This document shows positions 1 to 8,347 of a stretch of DNA of 9,523 nt, piece by piece. The position numbers and the translations under genes are program-made. Source of the stretch: an uncultured Flavihumibacter sp. GTDB taxonomy: Bacteria; Bacteroidota; Bacteroidia; Chitinophagales; Chitinophagaceae. Position 1 is the stretch's first letter. Each line of letters starts with the position of its first letter. The stretch lies in the NCBI GenBank assembly GCA_946481605.1, contig CAMLPA010000103.1, positions 1 through 9,523 of the forward strand, read 5' to 3'. The notes under the pieces were generated by a model. The model made no database searches and was not told where the DNA came from. It saw only the letters and a list, made by a program, of their open reading frames with translations.

Positions 1-321
1 GCGGAAAAAGAACCTAAACTGAATTTCCTGAAAACAAGGGAAAAACAAACCACTTCTTCCAACTCTTTTAAAGTGACTTTGGGCATTATGCCAGATTATG
101 TTTTCTCCGGAACAGGGGTTAAAATTGATGGTACCACAACGGGAAAACCTGCGGAAAAAGCCGGTTTGAAGAAAGGAGATATTGTGGTGAAGCTGGGTGA
201 TATAACCATTACCGGAATGGAAGATTATATGAAAGCCTTGGGAAGTTTTGAAAATGGACAACAAACAACGGTGGTGTTTGTAAGGGATGTTAAAGAAATG
301 AAAGCCGAAGTTAACTGGTAG
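1..321 (+). CDS. C-terminal PDZ domain of an M28-type metallopeptidase (5' truncated by window)
   Basis: The reading frame is open from base 1 to a TAG at 319-321, giving the last 106 residues of a longer protein. From about residue 25 onward there is a PDZ domain: a TLGIMPDY opening strand, a PAEKAGLKKGDIVVKLGD stretch that is the classic PDZ 'GL.xGD.I' signature, and a final beta strand ending VNW. In Bacteroidetes this arrangement is typical of secreted M28-family aminopeptidases, where the zinc peptidase domain comes first and a PDZ domain forms the C-terminus. The VTLGIMPDY wording fits that family well. The catalytic domain is outside the window, so the peptidase assignment rests on the PDZ type alone; another PDZ-bearing exported hydrolase is possible. 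A GTG at 73 could mimic a start but lies inside the domain. The next gene follows after 15 bp, so this is probably the upstream member of the same operon. Confidence 0.75.
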   Translation, partial: AEKEPKLNFLKTREKQTTSSNSFKVTLGIMPDYVFSGTGVKIDGTTTGKPAEKAGLKKGDIVVKLGDITITGMEDYMKALGSFENGQQTTVVFVRDVKEMKAEVNW

Positions 322-336
322 AAACAGCGATATAAT

Positions 337-771
337 ATGAAACTGAAACTGGATGTGAGCCAGATGGCAGATGAATTTTTCGAGGATACGCGGCTGCTCG
401 GCGTAGTGGCGCCTATCCGCGATTACCAGTTCTGCTGGCGGTTGAACAACAGGCTCCGCTTCGATTTCAGGATCAACAATGATGTGGAGATACAACTTAC
501 GCGTAAGAACAGGCAATATTTTTTCTCCGTATATTCATTTCCTGAACCACATTGCAGCCTGGTACATTATTTATACAACAACCAGTTTGACGGGGAATAC
601 CTGCTGCCGGAATTCAGACACCTCGATTTTTTATGGTTGCTGAAAGGAGACGTGGTATCGGATGATTACCTTCAGAACATCATGCAACTGCTCCGGAGCA
701 TGGGTGATGTGCAGATGGTAATGGAGATAAGTCAGGGCCAGGTAAAACATAAAAGTCACATGATCTTTTAA
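337..771 (+). CDS. IPExxxVDY family protein (function unknown)
   Basis: This 144-residue soluble protein has no signal peptide or membrane segment. It resembles the small Bacteroidetes family named for its IPExxxVDY motif. Here the motif appears as LPEFRHLDF at residues 90-98, with conservative changes at I, V and Y. An N-terminal [19 protein letters not shown] region (about 20-38) also matches the family pattern, in which a short helical part leads into a set of beta strands. The family's biochemical role is not known to me. In other Bacteroidetes genomes I recall it near housekeeping genes, but I cannot verify that here. The ATG at 337 follows the upstream stop by 15 bp, and the downstream pterin dehydratase starts 17 bp after its TAA, so co-transcription is likely. 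Confidence 0.75.
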   Translation: MKLKLDVSQMADEFFEDTRLLGVVAPIRDYQFCWRLNNRLRFDFRINNDVEIQLTRKNRQYFFSVYSFPEPHCSLVHYLYNNQFDGEYLLPEFRHLDFLWLLKGDVVSDDYLQNIMQLLRSMGDVQMVMEISQGQVKHKSHMIF

Positions 772-788
772 CACTAAATACAAGCGTT

Positions 789-1019
789 ATGTGGGAAAAT
801 GCAGACAATAAACTCTACAGGAAATTCAGTTTTAAGGATTTTTCTGAAGCTTTCGCTTTTATGACGCGTGTAGCGTTGATCGCTGAAAAACAAAACCACC
901 ATCCTTCCTGGAAGAATATCTACAATACAGTTGAAGTATGGTTATCCACACATGATGCTGGGGATGTTGTAACAGAGAAAGATAAAAAGCTCGCGGCAGC
1001 AATTGACGCTTTATTATGA
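789..1019 (+). CDS. 4a-hydroxytetrahydrobiopterin dehydratase (PCD/DCoH family)
   Basis: This 76-residue protein belongs to the pterin-4a-carbinolamine dehydratase family, which dehydrates 4a-hydroxytetrahydropterin so that the cofactor of aromatic amino acid hydroxylases can be recycled. The signature is clear: [21 protein letters not shown] (residues 13-33), then NHHPSW (36-41) with the catalytic His pair H37/H38, [15 protein letters not shown] (44-58) with the third conserved histidine H55 and D56, and a final TEKDKKLA helix (62-69). It lacks the N-terminal 20 or so residues of animal enzymes but matches the short bacterial form. The usual GG after THDA is GD here. No phenylalanine hydroxylase gene lies in the window, so its partner is unknown; some bacterial homologues may act in molybdopterin or general pterin metabolism. 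Its stop overlaps the next start (ATGA, 1016-1019), implying translational coupling. Confidence 0.93.
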   Translation: MWENADNKLYRKFSFKDFSEAFAFMTRVALIAEKQNHHPSWKNIYNTVEVWLSTHDAGDVVTEKDKKLAAAIDALL

Positions 1020-1711
1020 TGAAAAGAATACTTTTTTTAAGTGGTATCCTGCTCACAGTTTTGGTTTTCTCCTGTAACAATGGGGAGAAAGATAGTGCCG
1101 TTCCGGAGGACGAATCGGACAGTGTGAACATTCTTGCCAGAACGGATTCCTCCTTGGATGTATCTGGTCCTGCTGAAGGATCGCTTCAGCAATGGTTTTC
1201 TTTTATTCAACCTGAATACAAAATAAGCATCGATAGTTTTGTACTCACTGATATCTGGGTGGAAGATTCCCTGATAACAGAACCTTTCAAACCTGATAGC
1301 CTGTATTATCCATTGTATGGAAAGTACCTGCGCTACGCGCCCGACAGCGCTTATTTTGTGGACCTGGACAGTTACAATATTTTATTGAAAGAAACGAACG
1401 GAGTAGTATCAGGAACAGTAGGTGGCCCGGACAACCAGGTTTTTCTGATCGATAAAAATAACCAGATCAAAAAGCGTTTGTTGTTTAATGGTCCCGGGAC
1501 TTATATTCAGGATGCATGGTGGATCAACAATGAATCGGTTTTACTTGCATCTATTGCCGAAGGTGATACAACAAACCGGTTTGAGCCCGTGTTGTGGAAA
1601 ATCAATATAGTGGAAGATCTTTTTGAGAAATATGAATACCGCGGTGCTACTTTAAGAATGTTTCCGGAGTATGTGGAAAAAGTTCGCTTTTCAGGTATTA
1701 CGGTACGATAA
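1016..1711 (+). CDS. Uncharacterised lipoprotein, 231 aa
   Basis: The product begins with a lipoprotein signal peptide: MMKR, a hydrophobic core from about residue 5 to 18, and a lipobox LVFSC with the lipidated cysteine at residue 20. The mature part starts [16 protein letters not shown], an acidic, serine-rich tether. Acidic residues soon after the cysteine are a feature of Bacteroidetes surface-export signals, so outer-leaflet exposure is possible, but the match is loose. The body is rich in aromatic and beta-type stretches (for example [15 protein letters not shown] near residue 167). I do not recognise a domain. The first ATG overlaps the stop of the upstream dehydratase gene, and a second ATG directly follows (ATGATGAAA), so initiation may occur at either. 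The 3' end overlaps the oppositely oriented small membrane protein gene by 14 bp. Confidence 0.8.
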   Translation: MMKRILFLSGILLTVLVFSCNNGEKDSAVPEDESDSVNILARTDSSLDVSGPAEGSLQQWFSFIQPEYKISIDSFVLTDIWVEDSLITEPFKPDSLYYPLYGKYLRYAPDSAYFVDLDSYNILLKETNGVVSGTVGGPDNQVFLIDKNNQIKKRLLFNGPGTYIQDAWWINNESVLLASIAEGDTTNRFEPVLWKINIVEDLFEKYEYRGATLRMFPEYVEKVRFSGITVR

Positions 1712-1901
1712 ACGGTTTCTGGCTTTTATACCTGTTGTAATACAGCATATAAATCACGATAGCCGATAAAGCAGGTAATGTGAACAACAACACAATAAAA
1801 ACAGCTTTGATAAAATTGTTCTTTTCGTTTTCGAAAAGCAGGTTGAAAGCGCTGAGTGATAAATACAGCACACCTATTGCGATAAGGATGGCAGGCAACA
1901 T
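1698..1901 (-). CDS. Small two-helix membrane protein, possibly PLDc_N-like
   Basis: This 67-residue protein has two clear hydrophobic segments, about residues 3-22 and 32-54, joined by a short charged loop (FENEKNN) and followed by a basic tail (YYNRYKSQK). The second helix, with TLPALSAIVIYMLYYNRY, resembles the PLDc_N-type short membrane domain, which has a P-x-x-G/A-x-I-x-Y-x-L pattern and then basic residues. That similarity is only suggestive. It shares its last 14 bp with the convergent lipoprotein gene. It lies downstream of rho in the same direction but beyond rho's terminator, so it needs its own promoter in 1902-1956; I saw no convincing one. The membrane topology and coherent composition argue for a real gene, but a chance ORF cannot be excluded. 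Confidence 0.55.
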   Translation of the reverse strand: MLPAILIAIGVLYLSLSAFNLLFENEKNNFIKAVFIVLLFTLPALSAIVIYMLYYNRYKSQKPFIVP

Positions 1902-1956
1902 GCGGATCGTTTTTGGTGGAAAATTTCCATGACTAATTTACTAAATATCTGACAAA

Positions 1957-1988
1957 TAAAAATCCCGCTGATCAACAGCGGGATTTTC
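1957..1988 (-). terminator. Intrinsic terminator of rho
   Basis: A perfect 10-bp stem, AATCCCGCTG (1961-1970) with CAGCGGGATT (1976-1985), encloses a 5-base loop. Read on the - strand, the hairpin comes 19 bp after the rho stop and is followed by a T-rich run (TTTTTATTT), as expected of a Rho-independent terminator. It is notable that rho itself ends at an intrinsic terminator. Confidence 0.9.
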
Positions 1989-2004
1989 TATAGTAATGTA
2001 TGTT

Positions 2005-3723
2005 TTACCGGTTCATACTGGCCAGGAACTCACTATTGTCTTTCGTTCCTCTCATGCGTTTCAGCAGTTCCTGCATGGCTTCCTCGGGATTCATATCGTT
2101 GAGGTACACACGAAGCAGGTTCATGCGCTGCAGCACATCTTTTTCCAGCAGCAGGTCGTCACGACGCGTGGAAGAAGAAACCAGGTCGATGGCCGGGTAA
2201 ACCCTTCTGTTCGACAAACGGCGTTCCAGTTGAAGTTCCATGTTACCGGTACCTTTAAATTCTTCGAAGATGACTTCATCCATTTTAGAACCGGTATCAA
2301 TAAGTGCGGTAGCTAGGATGGTGAGTGATCCACCGTTTTCAATTTTACGGGCGGCGCCGAAGAATTGTTTGGGTTTCTGCATGGCATTCGCTTCCACACC
2401 ACCACTCAGTACTTTACCTGAAGCGGGTGCCACGGTATTGTGTGCACGTGCAAGACGGGTAATGGAATCCAGCAGTATGATCACATCGTGGCCACATTCA
2501 ACCAGGCGTTTTGCTTTTTGCAATGCTATGGTGGAAACGCGTACGTGTTTCTCCGCTGGTTCATCGAAGGTAGAAGCAAGTACTTCAGCTTTTACACTTC
2601 TTTCCATATCGGTCACTTCTTCCGGACGTTCATCAATCAACACCACCATCAGGTAACATTCAGGATGGTTTTCGGCGATGGCGTTGGCGATGTTTTTCAA
2701 CATCATTGTTTTACCCGTTTTTGGTTGGGCAACAATCAGTCCGCGTTGTCCCTTACCGATAGGCGTGAACAGGTCGATGATCCGTGTGGAATAGTTATCT
2801 GGTGTTGTAAAGATGTTCAGTTTTTCGAAAGGGAACAGCGGCGTGAGGTAATCGAAGGGAACGCGGTCGCGTACTTCTTCGGGCTTCTTGCCATTGATGG
2901 TTTCCACTTTCAACAGGGCGAAATATTTTTCACCTTCTTTTGGCGGACGAACCGTTCCGTTAACGGTGTCTCCGGTTTTCAGTCCGAACAGTTTGATCTG
3001 TGAAGGACTTACATAAATATCATCGGGAGAAGAAAGGTAGTTGTAATCGCTGGAACGCAGGAAGCCGTAGCCGTCGGGCATCATTTCCAGTACACCTTCG
3101 CCGGGAATCATACCATCGAACTCGATGTTGAAAACCGGTTCTTTTTTATGGAAAGTTCTGGGTTGTTGTTGTGGCGCGGGTTCGTGCGTTGGTGGCGGAT
3201 CGAGGTTGATGTCTTCAGCAAGCGCTTCAGCAATCAACGGGCTTATGATGAGTGGTTCGTTGTTCAGTGTATCATCACCTTCGTAGGAATCAGCATTTAC
3301 TTCACCAATGGGAAGTTCAGGTTGCTCAGGCTTTTTACGAACAGGTTTTTTTGCAACCGGAGCTGGTGGGGGAGGAGGCGTTACTGCCAGCGGTTTTTCT
3401 TCCTTTTTCTCCTCTTTCTTTTCCTCTTTTTTGATTTCTTTTTTAACTGGTTTTTTAGCTTTTGGCTCGGGAACTGTTTCGCCACTTTCCACTACGGCTT
3501 CTTCCGTACTGTTGGCTGTTGTGGTTTTCACGATTCGTTTTCTCTTGCCTGCTTTATCATCATCTTTGCCTGCGTTATCAGATGCCATTACTGCTTGTTT
3601 GTCCAGGATCTTGTAAACAAGTTCCTGCTTGTTCATTTTCTTAGCGTTAGGGATTTTTAATTGCTCTGCGATATCCAGCAACTCAGGAACGAGCATGTCG
3701 TTCAGTTGTAAAATGTCGTACAT
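2005..3723 (-). CDS. rho: Transcription termination factor Rho with long N-terminal disordered insertion
   Basis: Rho is a hexameric RNA-dependent ATPase and helicase that releases transcripts from RNA polymerase. I chose the ATG at 3723 ([10 protein letters not shown]), because it starts exactly at the Rho N-terminal helical domain; the frame extends 12 codons upstream to a TTG, which I consider unlikely. The product is 572 residues against 419 in E. coli. Domains: N-terminal helix bundle (about 1-45); a charged, low-complexity insertion (about 46-195) with K/E repeats at 94-110 and six prolines at 116-120 and 122; the RNA-binding cold-shock-like domain (about 205-285) with DGYGFLRS; and the ATPase core. 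Walker A is QPKTGKT (333-339, Lys338). DERPEEV (364-370) holds the catalytic Glu365, Walker B is DVIILLD (413-419), and the arginine finger is probably Arg520 in STRR. All catalytic elements are intact. It is transcribed divergently from asnS. Confidence 0.97.
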   Translation of the reverse strand: MYDILQLNDMLVPELLDIAEQLKIPNAKKMNKQELVYKILDKQAVMASDNAGKDDDKAGKRKRIVKTTTANSTEEAVVESGETVPEPKAKKPVKKEIKKEEKKEEKKEEKPLAVTPPPPPAPVAKKPVRKKPEQPELPIGEVNADSYEGDDTLNNEPLIISPLIAEALAEDINLDPPPTHEPAPQQQPRTFHKKEPVFNIEFDGMIPGEGVLEMMPDGYGFLRSSDYNYLSSPDDIYVSPSQIKLFGLKTGDTVNGTVRPPKEGEKYFALLKVETINGKKPEEVRDRVPFDYLTPLFPFEKLNIFTTPDNYSTRIIDLFTPIGKGQRGLIVAQPKTGKTMMLKNIANAIAENHPECYLMVVLIDERPEEVTDMERSVKAEVLASTFDEPAEKHVRVSTIALQKAKRLVECGHDVIILLDSITRLARAHNTVAPASGKVLSGGVEANAMQKPKQFFGAARKIENGGSLTILATALIDTGSKMDEVIFEEFKGTGNMELQLERRLSNRRVYPAIDLVSSSTRRDDLLLEKDVLQRMNLLRVYLNDMNPEEAMQELLKRMRGTKDNSEFLASMNR

Positions 3724-4077
3724 AGAAACGATTTGAAGAGTGGTTAGCCGGGCGGCCAACAGAAAGGAAAAATTTGATTTGAAAAATAAGTTGATTGGGA
3801 TTGAAAGGAGCCGATGAGCTAGTTTCTCGTTGCAATGTTACAATATATTCAGAAAATCGTCAAATGAGCGTTCAAATATTTTGTTAATAGGTCAGAATCA
3901 ATGAGTTATAATTTTTGTAATAGATTGATTTTCAATATATTGAAATAGTAGTCCGTTAGGTCATTGTACCGCTCCGCGTTGTTTTCACCAAAAATATCTT
4001 TTATACGTGTTGATTTCCTTGATATTATGTGGAAAAAAGAGAGATTTGTAACCACTAAACAATTGAATAAGGGAATC
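3724..4077. other. AT-rich divergent spacer between rho and asnS
   Basis: This 354-bp gene-free stretch must contain the promoters of both rho (-) and asnS (+). I searched for the Bacteroidetes promoter pattern (TTTG, about 19 bp, TAnnTTTG) and found no full match on either strand; AATTTTTG at 3910-3917 is one base off on the + strand. Open frames here (the upstream extension of asnS from a TTG at 3964 and a 63-codon frame on the - strand) have no family character. The notable element is the palindrome at 3930-3945. CAATATATT occurs both at 3841-3849 and inside that palindrome (3933-3941). Confidence 0.6.
3930..3945. promoter_or_regulatory. Perfect 16-bp palindrome, candidate operator
   Basis: TTTCAATATATTGAAA is self-complementary over all 16 bases and lies 132 bp upstream of the asnS start in the divergent spacer. 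There is no T-run suited to a terminator, so a protein-binding site is more plausible. AT-rich palindromes do arise by chance in such DNA. No regulator is identified. Confidence 0.35.
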
Positions 4078-5514
4078 ATGTTCAACAAGAGAGTCAAAAT
4101 TTCAACTTTATTAACATCTGCTACTGCAGGCGATCAGGTTACGGTGATGGGATGGGTGCGCACCTTCCGCAACAACCAGTTTATAGCGCTGAATGATGGT
4201 TCTACCAATAACAATATTCAGGTAGTGGCCGAACTTGGAAAATTTGATGATAATCTCCTGAAAAGGTTAACTACCGGGGCTTCCGTTAAAGTAACAGGCG
4301 AAGTCGTGCCTTCAATTGGAAAGGGTCAATCGGTAGAAATAAAAGCTGTAACGATAGACATTCTCGGCGACAGTGATCCGGAGAAATACCCGCTGCAACC
4401 TAAGAAACACAGCCTGGAATTTCTCCGTGAAATCGCCCATTTGCGTTTTCGTACAAACACCTTCGGTTCTGTTTTCAGAATACGCCATTCACTCGCGTTC
4501 GCGGTACATCAATTCTTCAACGAAAAAGGATTCGTGTACATGCACACACCCGTGATCACTGCATCAGACGCAGAAGGTGCCGGCGAAATGTTCCGCGTTA
4601 CCACGCTGGATCTCGATAAACTGCCCAGAACAGATGATGGCACCGTAAATTTCAAAGAAGACTTTTTTGGAAGAAGCACTAACCTCACGGTTTCGGGCCA
4701 GCTCGAAGGAGAACTGGCGGCAATGGCGTTTTCTGAAATATATACGTTCGGCCCAACGTTCCGTGCAGAAAATTCGAACACCGCAAGACACCTCGCTGAA
4801 TTCTGGATGATTGAACCAGAGATGGCGTTCCATGACCTTGAAGACAACATGAACCTGGCGGAAGAATTCATCAAATACATCATCCGCTATGTGATGGAAC
4901 ACAATGCAGATGATCTTGCTTTCCTTGCGCAAAGACTTGCAGAAGAGGAAAAACAAAAACCACAGAACGAACGCAGTGAAATGGGATTGATCGAGAAGCT
5001 GGAATTCGTGGTGAACAATGCTTTTGAAAGAATCACTTATACTGAAGCGATCGATATTTTATTACAGTCGCCCGCATACAAAAAGAAAAAATTCCAGTAC
5101 GAAGTGAAGTGGGGCGTGGACATGCAGAGTGAACACGAACGCTATCTCGTAGAGAAACATTTTAAGAAGCCAGTGATCGTTACAAACTATCCTGCCGAAA
5201 TTAAGTCTTTCTACATGCGACTGAATGAGGATGGAAAAACAGTTGCAGCCATGGATATTCTCGCGCCTGGTATCGGTGAAATTGTGGGTGGTTCTCAAAG
5301 GGAAGAACGTTTGGATGTACTGGAAGAAAAAATGAAAAAGCTGGGTGTGCCTGCAGAAGAATTGTGGTGGTACCTGGATACGAGAAGATTTGGTTCAGTG
5401 CCGCACGCCGGGTTTGGACTGGGTTTTGAAAGAATGGTACTGTTTGTAACGGGCATGGGTAACATCCGTGATGTGATTCCTTTCCCCAGAACACCAAAGA
5501 ACGCTGAATTCTAA
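4078..5514 (+). CDS. asnS: Asparaginyl-tRNA synthetase
   Basis: This cytoplasmic class IIb synthetase attaches asparagine to tRNA-Asn using ATP. I place the start at the ATG at 4078 ([10 protein letters not shown]), giving 478 residues, close to the 466 of E. coli; the frame extends 38 codons upstream but that part looks non-coding. Residues 20-97 form the OB-fold anticodon-binding domain ([13 protein letters not shown] opening). The catalytic domain follows: motif 1 around 145-160 ([15 protein letters not shown]), motif 2 with FGPTFRAE at 224-231, and motif 3 with GFGLGFER at 445-452. The C-terminal part, with YWGVD-like [14 protein letters not shown] and the [24 protein letters not shown] and [18 protein letters not shown] regions, is typical of AsnRS rather than AspRS. 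The oxygenase gene starts 21 bp downstream with no terminator between, so the two are probably co-transcribed. Confidence 0.97.
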   Translation: MFNKRVKISTLLTSATAGDQVTVMGWVRTFRNNQFIALNDGSTNNNIQVVAELGKFDDNLLKRLTTGASVKVTGEVVPSIGKGQSVEIKAVTIDILGDSDPEKYPLQPKKHSLEFLREIAHLRFRTNTFGSVFRIRHSLAFAVHQFFNEKGFVYMHTPVITASDAEGAGEMFRVTTLDLDKLPRTDDGTVNFKEDFFGRSTNLTVSGQLEGELAAMAFSEIYTFGPTFRAENSNTARHLAEFWMIEPEMAFHDLEDNMNLAEEFIKYIIRYVMEHNADDLAFLAQRLAEEEKQKPQNERSEMGLIEKLEFVVNNAFERITYTEAIDILLQSPAYKKKKFQYEVKWGVDMQSEHERYLVEKHFKKPVIVTNYPAEIKSFYMRLNEDGKTVAAMDILAPGIGEIVGGSQREERLDVLEEKMKKLGVPAEELWWYLDTRRFGSVPHAGFGLGFERMVLFVTGMGNIRDVIPFPRTPKNAEF

Positions 5515-5535
5515 TGCCACGCTAAAACACTAACC

Positions 5536-6480
5536 ATGTCGATACCAGTTGTTGATCTTGCCGATTTCTTATCCGGTGATGCGGAAAGAAAAAGTCATTT
5601 TGTGAGCGCATTGGGAAAAGCTTATGAGGAAGTAGGATTTGTTTCCGTGAAGAACCACGGTATTCCCGATGAACTCATCAGCACACTTTACCAGAAAGTG
5701 CAACAGTTTTATAAATTACCTGCTGAAGAAAAGAAGCGGTACGAAATAGAAGGACTTGCCGGTCAGCGGGGATATACTTCTTTCGGAAAAGAACATGCGA
5801 AAGGAAGTGACGCACCGGACCTGAAAGAGTTTTTTCAGTATGGACAAACCGTTCCTGAAGGTGTGGTTTCTTCAGAAGATTATCCGGATAATGTACAGGT
5901 ACCTTCGGTAGAAGGATTTAATGATACGCTGCAGCAAACGTACCGCGCTTTCGAAAAAAGCGGTTTCGCTTTGCTCCGTGCCATAGCGTTGTACCTGGGT
6001 TTGGAGGAGAATTATTTCGATGAATATGTTGAGCATGGTAATTCAATCCTGCGTGCTATTCACTATCCGCCAATATTACGGGAGCCGGCAAGCGCCATTC
6101 GTGCGGAGCAACATGAAGACATCAACCTGATCACATTACTGGTGGGGGCCAGCGCCGATGGACTTGAAATATTGGACAGGTCGGGGAAGTGGGTGCCGGT
6201 TACTTCATTGCCCGAACAGATTGTAGTGAATGTTGGTGATATGTTGCAACGCCTCACCAATAATAAATTGAAGTCTACCACACACCGTGTGGTGAATCCA
6301 CCAAGAGAACTCTGGGGTACCAGTCGTTTCTCCATGCCTTTCTTCCTGCATCCAAAGAGTGATATGAGTTTAGCTTGCCTGGAGCACTGTATCGATAAAT
6401 ATCATCCGAAGCAGTATGAAGATATTACTGCAGGCGGCTACCTGGATGAAAGACTAAGAGAAATTGGTCTCAGGAAATAA
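5536..6480 (+). CDS. 2-oxoglutarate/Fe(II)-dependent oxygenase, isopenicillin N synthase-like
   Basis: The 314-residue protein has the two-part layout of the isopenicillin N synthase-like dioxygenases. The N-terminal DIOX_N region (about 3-110) contains IPVVDLADF, GFVSVKNHGIPDELI and FYKLPAEEKKRYE. The catalytic double-stranded beta helix (about 170-270) carries the iron triad His193 and Asp195 (QHEDINLITLL) and His250 (STTHRVVNP), with Arg264 and Ser266 (RFSMPFF) positioned as the RxS 2-oxoglutarate-binding pair. It is therefore probably a 2-oxoglutarate user rather than a true penicillin-type synthase. The substrate cannot be told from sequence. Relatives cover amino acid hydroxylation, ethylene formation and flavonoid-type oxidation, and many bacterial members are uncharacterised. 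It follows asnS after 21 bp and ends at its own terminator, so it looks like the last gene of that unit. Confidence 0.93.
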   Translation: MSIPVVDLADFLSGDAERKSHFVSALGKAYEEVGFVSVKNHGIPDELISTLYQKVQQFYKLPAEEKKRYEIEGLAGQRGYTSFGKEHAKGSDAPDLKEFFQYGQTVPEGVVSSEDYPDNVQVPSVEGFNDTLQQTYRAFEKSGFALLRAIALYLGLEENYFDEYVEHGNSILRAIHYPPILREPASAIRAEQHEDINLITLLVGASADGLEILDRSGKWVPVTSLPEQIVVNVGDMLQRLTNNKLKSTTHRVVNPPRELWGTSRFSMPFFLHPKSDMSLACLEHCIDKYHPKQYEDITAGGYLDERLREIGLRK

Positions 6481-6497
6481 TCAGTTTATCGTTTAAT

Positions 6498-6530
6498 AAA
6501 GGCAACCCGGTTAAGAGGGTTGCTTTTTTA
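6498..6530 (+). terminator. Intrinsic terminator after the oxygenase gene
   Basis: GCAACCC (6502-6508) pairs with GGGTTGC (6517-6523) around an 8-base loop. Flanking AAA and TTT can extend the stem, and a T-run (TTTTTT) follows. It begins about 20 bp after the stop and closes the asnS-oxygenase unit. Confidence 0.88.
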
Positions 6531-6543
6531 TTAATTTTAGTTT

Positions 6544-7773
6544 GTGGTTTTACTGCGCCATATCCCATTCTTAAAATCTGTGTTCATGCACAGTATTACA
6601 GCGTTCGGTGGTCCTCAGGGACATTACGGAATGGTGCTGAAAACTTTTGTGCAGAAACGAAGGGATATTTCAGAAGAGGAACTGATCGATTACAATTCCT
6701 TTTGCCAGTTGCTGCCGGGTGCCTCCAGTACGCAGATACTTACATTGGTAGGATATAAGCGGGGAGGGGTTCCGCTGGCCATCATTACTTTATTGGTTTG
6801 GATACTGCCCGCCTGCATATTGATGGGCGCATTTTCTTTTCTGCTTTTTCTTTTTGATAAGAAAGACCTCAACAGTAAAGTCTTTTCTTTTATTTCTCCA
6901 ATGGCAGTAGGCTTTCTGGCGTATGCCGCATTTAAAACTTTCCGGCTTTCCATTCACAATACGATCACCTGGATCATCATGTTGGTTTGCCTGGGCATTA
7001 CATATATCTGGTTCAAATCGCCCTGGGTATTTCCCCTGCTGTTGATTGCCGGTGGCATTGTTACTAATTTCAGCGACAAGCGTATTCCTCAAAAAGATAT
7101 TCTTCCCAAGAAAATCAAGTGGGGAAACATCTGGTTGTTCGTAGTCATATTCGTTGCGGCGGGTTTTGTGAGTGAGATCGCCCGGGTGCAGCAGTGGGAG
7201 CACCGTCGTGCCTTTAACCTTTTTGAGAACTTTTACCGTTTCGGAAGCCTGGTGTTTGGCGGCGGACAGGTATTGATTCCCCTGATGTACGAGCAATTTG
7301 TCGTAAGATTTGTAGCAAGAGGGCAGGAGCCATATATGTCTGGGGCTGAATTTCTTACCGGCGCTGGTATTGTACGGGCAATGCCGGGACCGGTTTTTTC
7401 CATTGCGTCTTTCGCTGGAGGAATGGCCATGCACGATCAGGGTGCATTGATGCAGGTGATTGGTTGTACGGTAGGTATGATCGGTATCTTTTTACCAAGT
7501 GCATTGCTGGCCCTTTTCTTTTACCCGATATGGCACAACCTGAAAAGGTATGCTGTGGTGTACCGCGCATTGGAAGGAATTAATGCTGCTGTGGTGGGCA
7601 TTATGATTGCGGCGACACTGATAATGATGAAAGACATTACGATTACAGAATGGAAGACGGCCACCTTCATGAACATTGCAGTCATCGTAGGTACTTTTCT
7701 TCTGCTTCGCTTTACTAAAGTGCCCTCACCTGTGGTGGTGTTGGCGTGTCTTTTACTGGGGTGGCTGTTATAA
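6544..7773 (+). CDS. Chromate transporter (CHR family), two-domain form
   Basis: The product is a 409-residue inner-membrane protein of the CHR family, whose characterised members export chromate by proton-coupled transport. It has the two homologous halves of the long form. The first half has [14 protein letters not shown] (18-30) and [10 protein letters not shown] (55-64). The second has [14 protein letters not shown] (235-248) and [15 protein letters not shown] (279-293). About ten to twelve hydrophobic helices are visible, including 77-104, 112-130, 141-157, 160-174, 196-210 and several after 300. The start is GTG at 6544, two codons after an in-frame TAG; the alternative ATG at 6586 would cut off the first helix. 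The usual PGP of the first half is PGA here. Chromate itself is unproven as substrate; another oxyanion is possible. The gene starts just after the terminator, leaving little room for a promoter. The last 6 bp overlap nadD on the other strand. Confidence 0.9.
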   Translation: MVLLRHIPFLKSVFMHSITAFGGPQGHYGMVLKTFVQKRRDISEEELIDYNSFCQLLPGASSTQILTLVGYKRGGVPLAIITLLVWILPACILMGAFSFLLFLFDKKDLNSKVFSFISPMAVGFLAYAAFKTFRLSIHNTITWIIMLVCLGITYIWFKSPWVFPLLLIAGGIVTNFSDKRIPQKDILPKKIKWGNIWLFVVIFVAAGFVSEIARVQQWEHRRAFNLFENFYRFGSLVFGGGQVLIPLMYEQFVVRFVARGQEPYMSGAEFLTGAGIVRAMPGPVFSIASFAGGMAMHDQGALMQVIGCTVGMIGIFLPSALLALFFYPIWHNLKRYAVVYRALEGINAAVVGIMIAATLIMMKDITITEWKTATFMNIAVIVGTFLLLRFTKVPSPVVVLACLLLGWLL

Positions 7774-8337
7774 GTAGTACCCATTCTCCGTTATTTCCAG
7801 TTTTACCTGCTCCGGAACAAGGTAGCTTATGTCCTTTTTCCCTTTGATCCATTGTCTGATCATTGTAGAAGAGATGTCGAGCAGAGGTGCGGCTATTACG
7901 GAACAGGGGAAACCTTCCTGTTGAACCACTTCAAATCCGGGCCTTGGATACACATACAGCGGATAACGTTGGCCAATGACGGGTGCGTTTTTCCATTTTG
8001 GGAGATTAAGATAACTGTCTGCACCAAGCACAAGCGAGAAATCATGCTGTGGATACTTCTCTTCCAGGTAGGCGAGGGTATCCACCGTATAAGAAGGCTT
8101 AGGCAAACTGAATTCGATATCGCTTGCCCGGAGTTTATCGTTTCCTTCTACTGCGGAGCGAACCAGGTGCAGCCTGTTGTATTCGTTGAGCAGGGTAGAG
8201 GAAGGTTTAAACGGATTTTGAGGGGAAACAACCAGCCAGAGTTGCTCGAGCGGTGTATGCTGTACCGTATAGTTCGCGATAATAAGGTGCCCTGTATGAA
8301 TTGGATTGAAGGAACCGAAGTATAAACCGATGTTCAT
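7768..8337 (-). CDS. nadD: Nicotinate-nucleotide adenylyltransferase
   Basis: NadD transfers AMP from ATP to nicotinate mononucleotide, forming the deamido-NAD precursor in NAD biosynthesis. The ATG at 8337 ([10 protein letters not shown]) is the natural start, giving 189 residues; a TTG 6 codons upstream is less likely. The nucleotidyltransferase signature [10 protein letters not shown] is at residues 8-17, with the two catalytic-site histidines His14 and His17. [17 protein letters not shown] (101-117) matches the family's GADxxxxLPxWK pattern, and [10 protein letters not shown] (155-164) is the second nucleotide-binding motif. Length and motifs are normal. Its start lies 10 bp after the feoA stop, so the two genes form a - strand operon. 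The 3' end overlaps the chromate transporter gene tail to tail by 6 bp. Confidence 0.97.
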   Translation of the reverse strand: MNIGLYFGSFNPIHTGHLIIANYTVQHTPLEQLWLVVSPQNPFKPSSTLLNEYNRLHLVRSAVEGNDKLRASDIEFSLPKPSYTVDTLAYLEEKYPQHDFSLVLGADSYLNLPKWKNAPVIGQRYPLYVYPRPGFEVVQQEGFPCSVIAAPLLDISSTMIRQWIKGKKDISYLVPEQVKLEITENGYYL

Positions 8338-8347
8338 GAGCGGAAAA

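Noticed and set aside
1996..3660. Several open frames on the + strand opposite rho, up to 187 codons
   Set aside because: They mirror the rho codons, have skewed compositions (Phe-rich opposite Lys/Glu repeats, Ser-rich) and show no family resemblance.
3724..3759. Extending Rho upstream to a TTG start
   Set aside because: The ATG at 3723 begins exactly at the conserved N-terminal domain, and the extra 12 residues add nothing recognisable.
3964..4077. Extending AsnRS 38 codons upstream
   Set aside because: The start would be TTG, the added residues are not typical of AsnRS, and the ATG at 4078 gives the normal family length.
3906..4097. 63-codon frame on the - strand in the rho-asnS spacer
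   Set aside because: It has no recognisable domain, runs into the asnS start, and lies in AT-rich DNA where such frames arise by chance.
4373..5497. Open frames inside asnS in other frames or on the opposite strand
   Set aside because: They are shadows of the strongly conserved asnS coding sequence.
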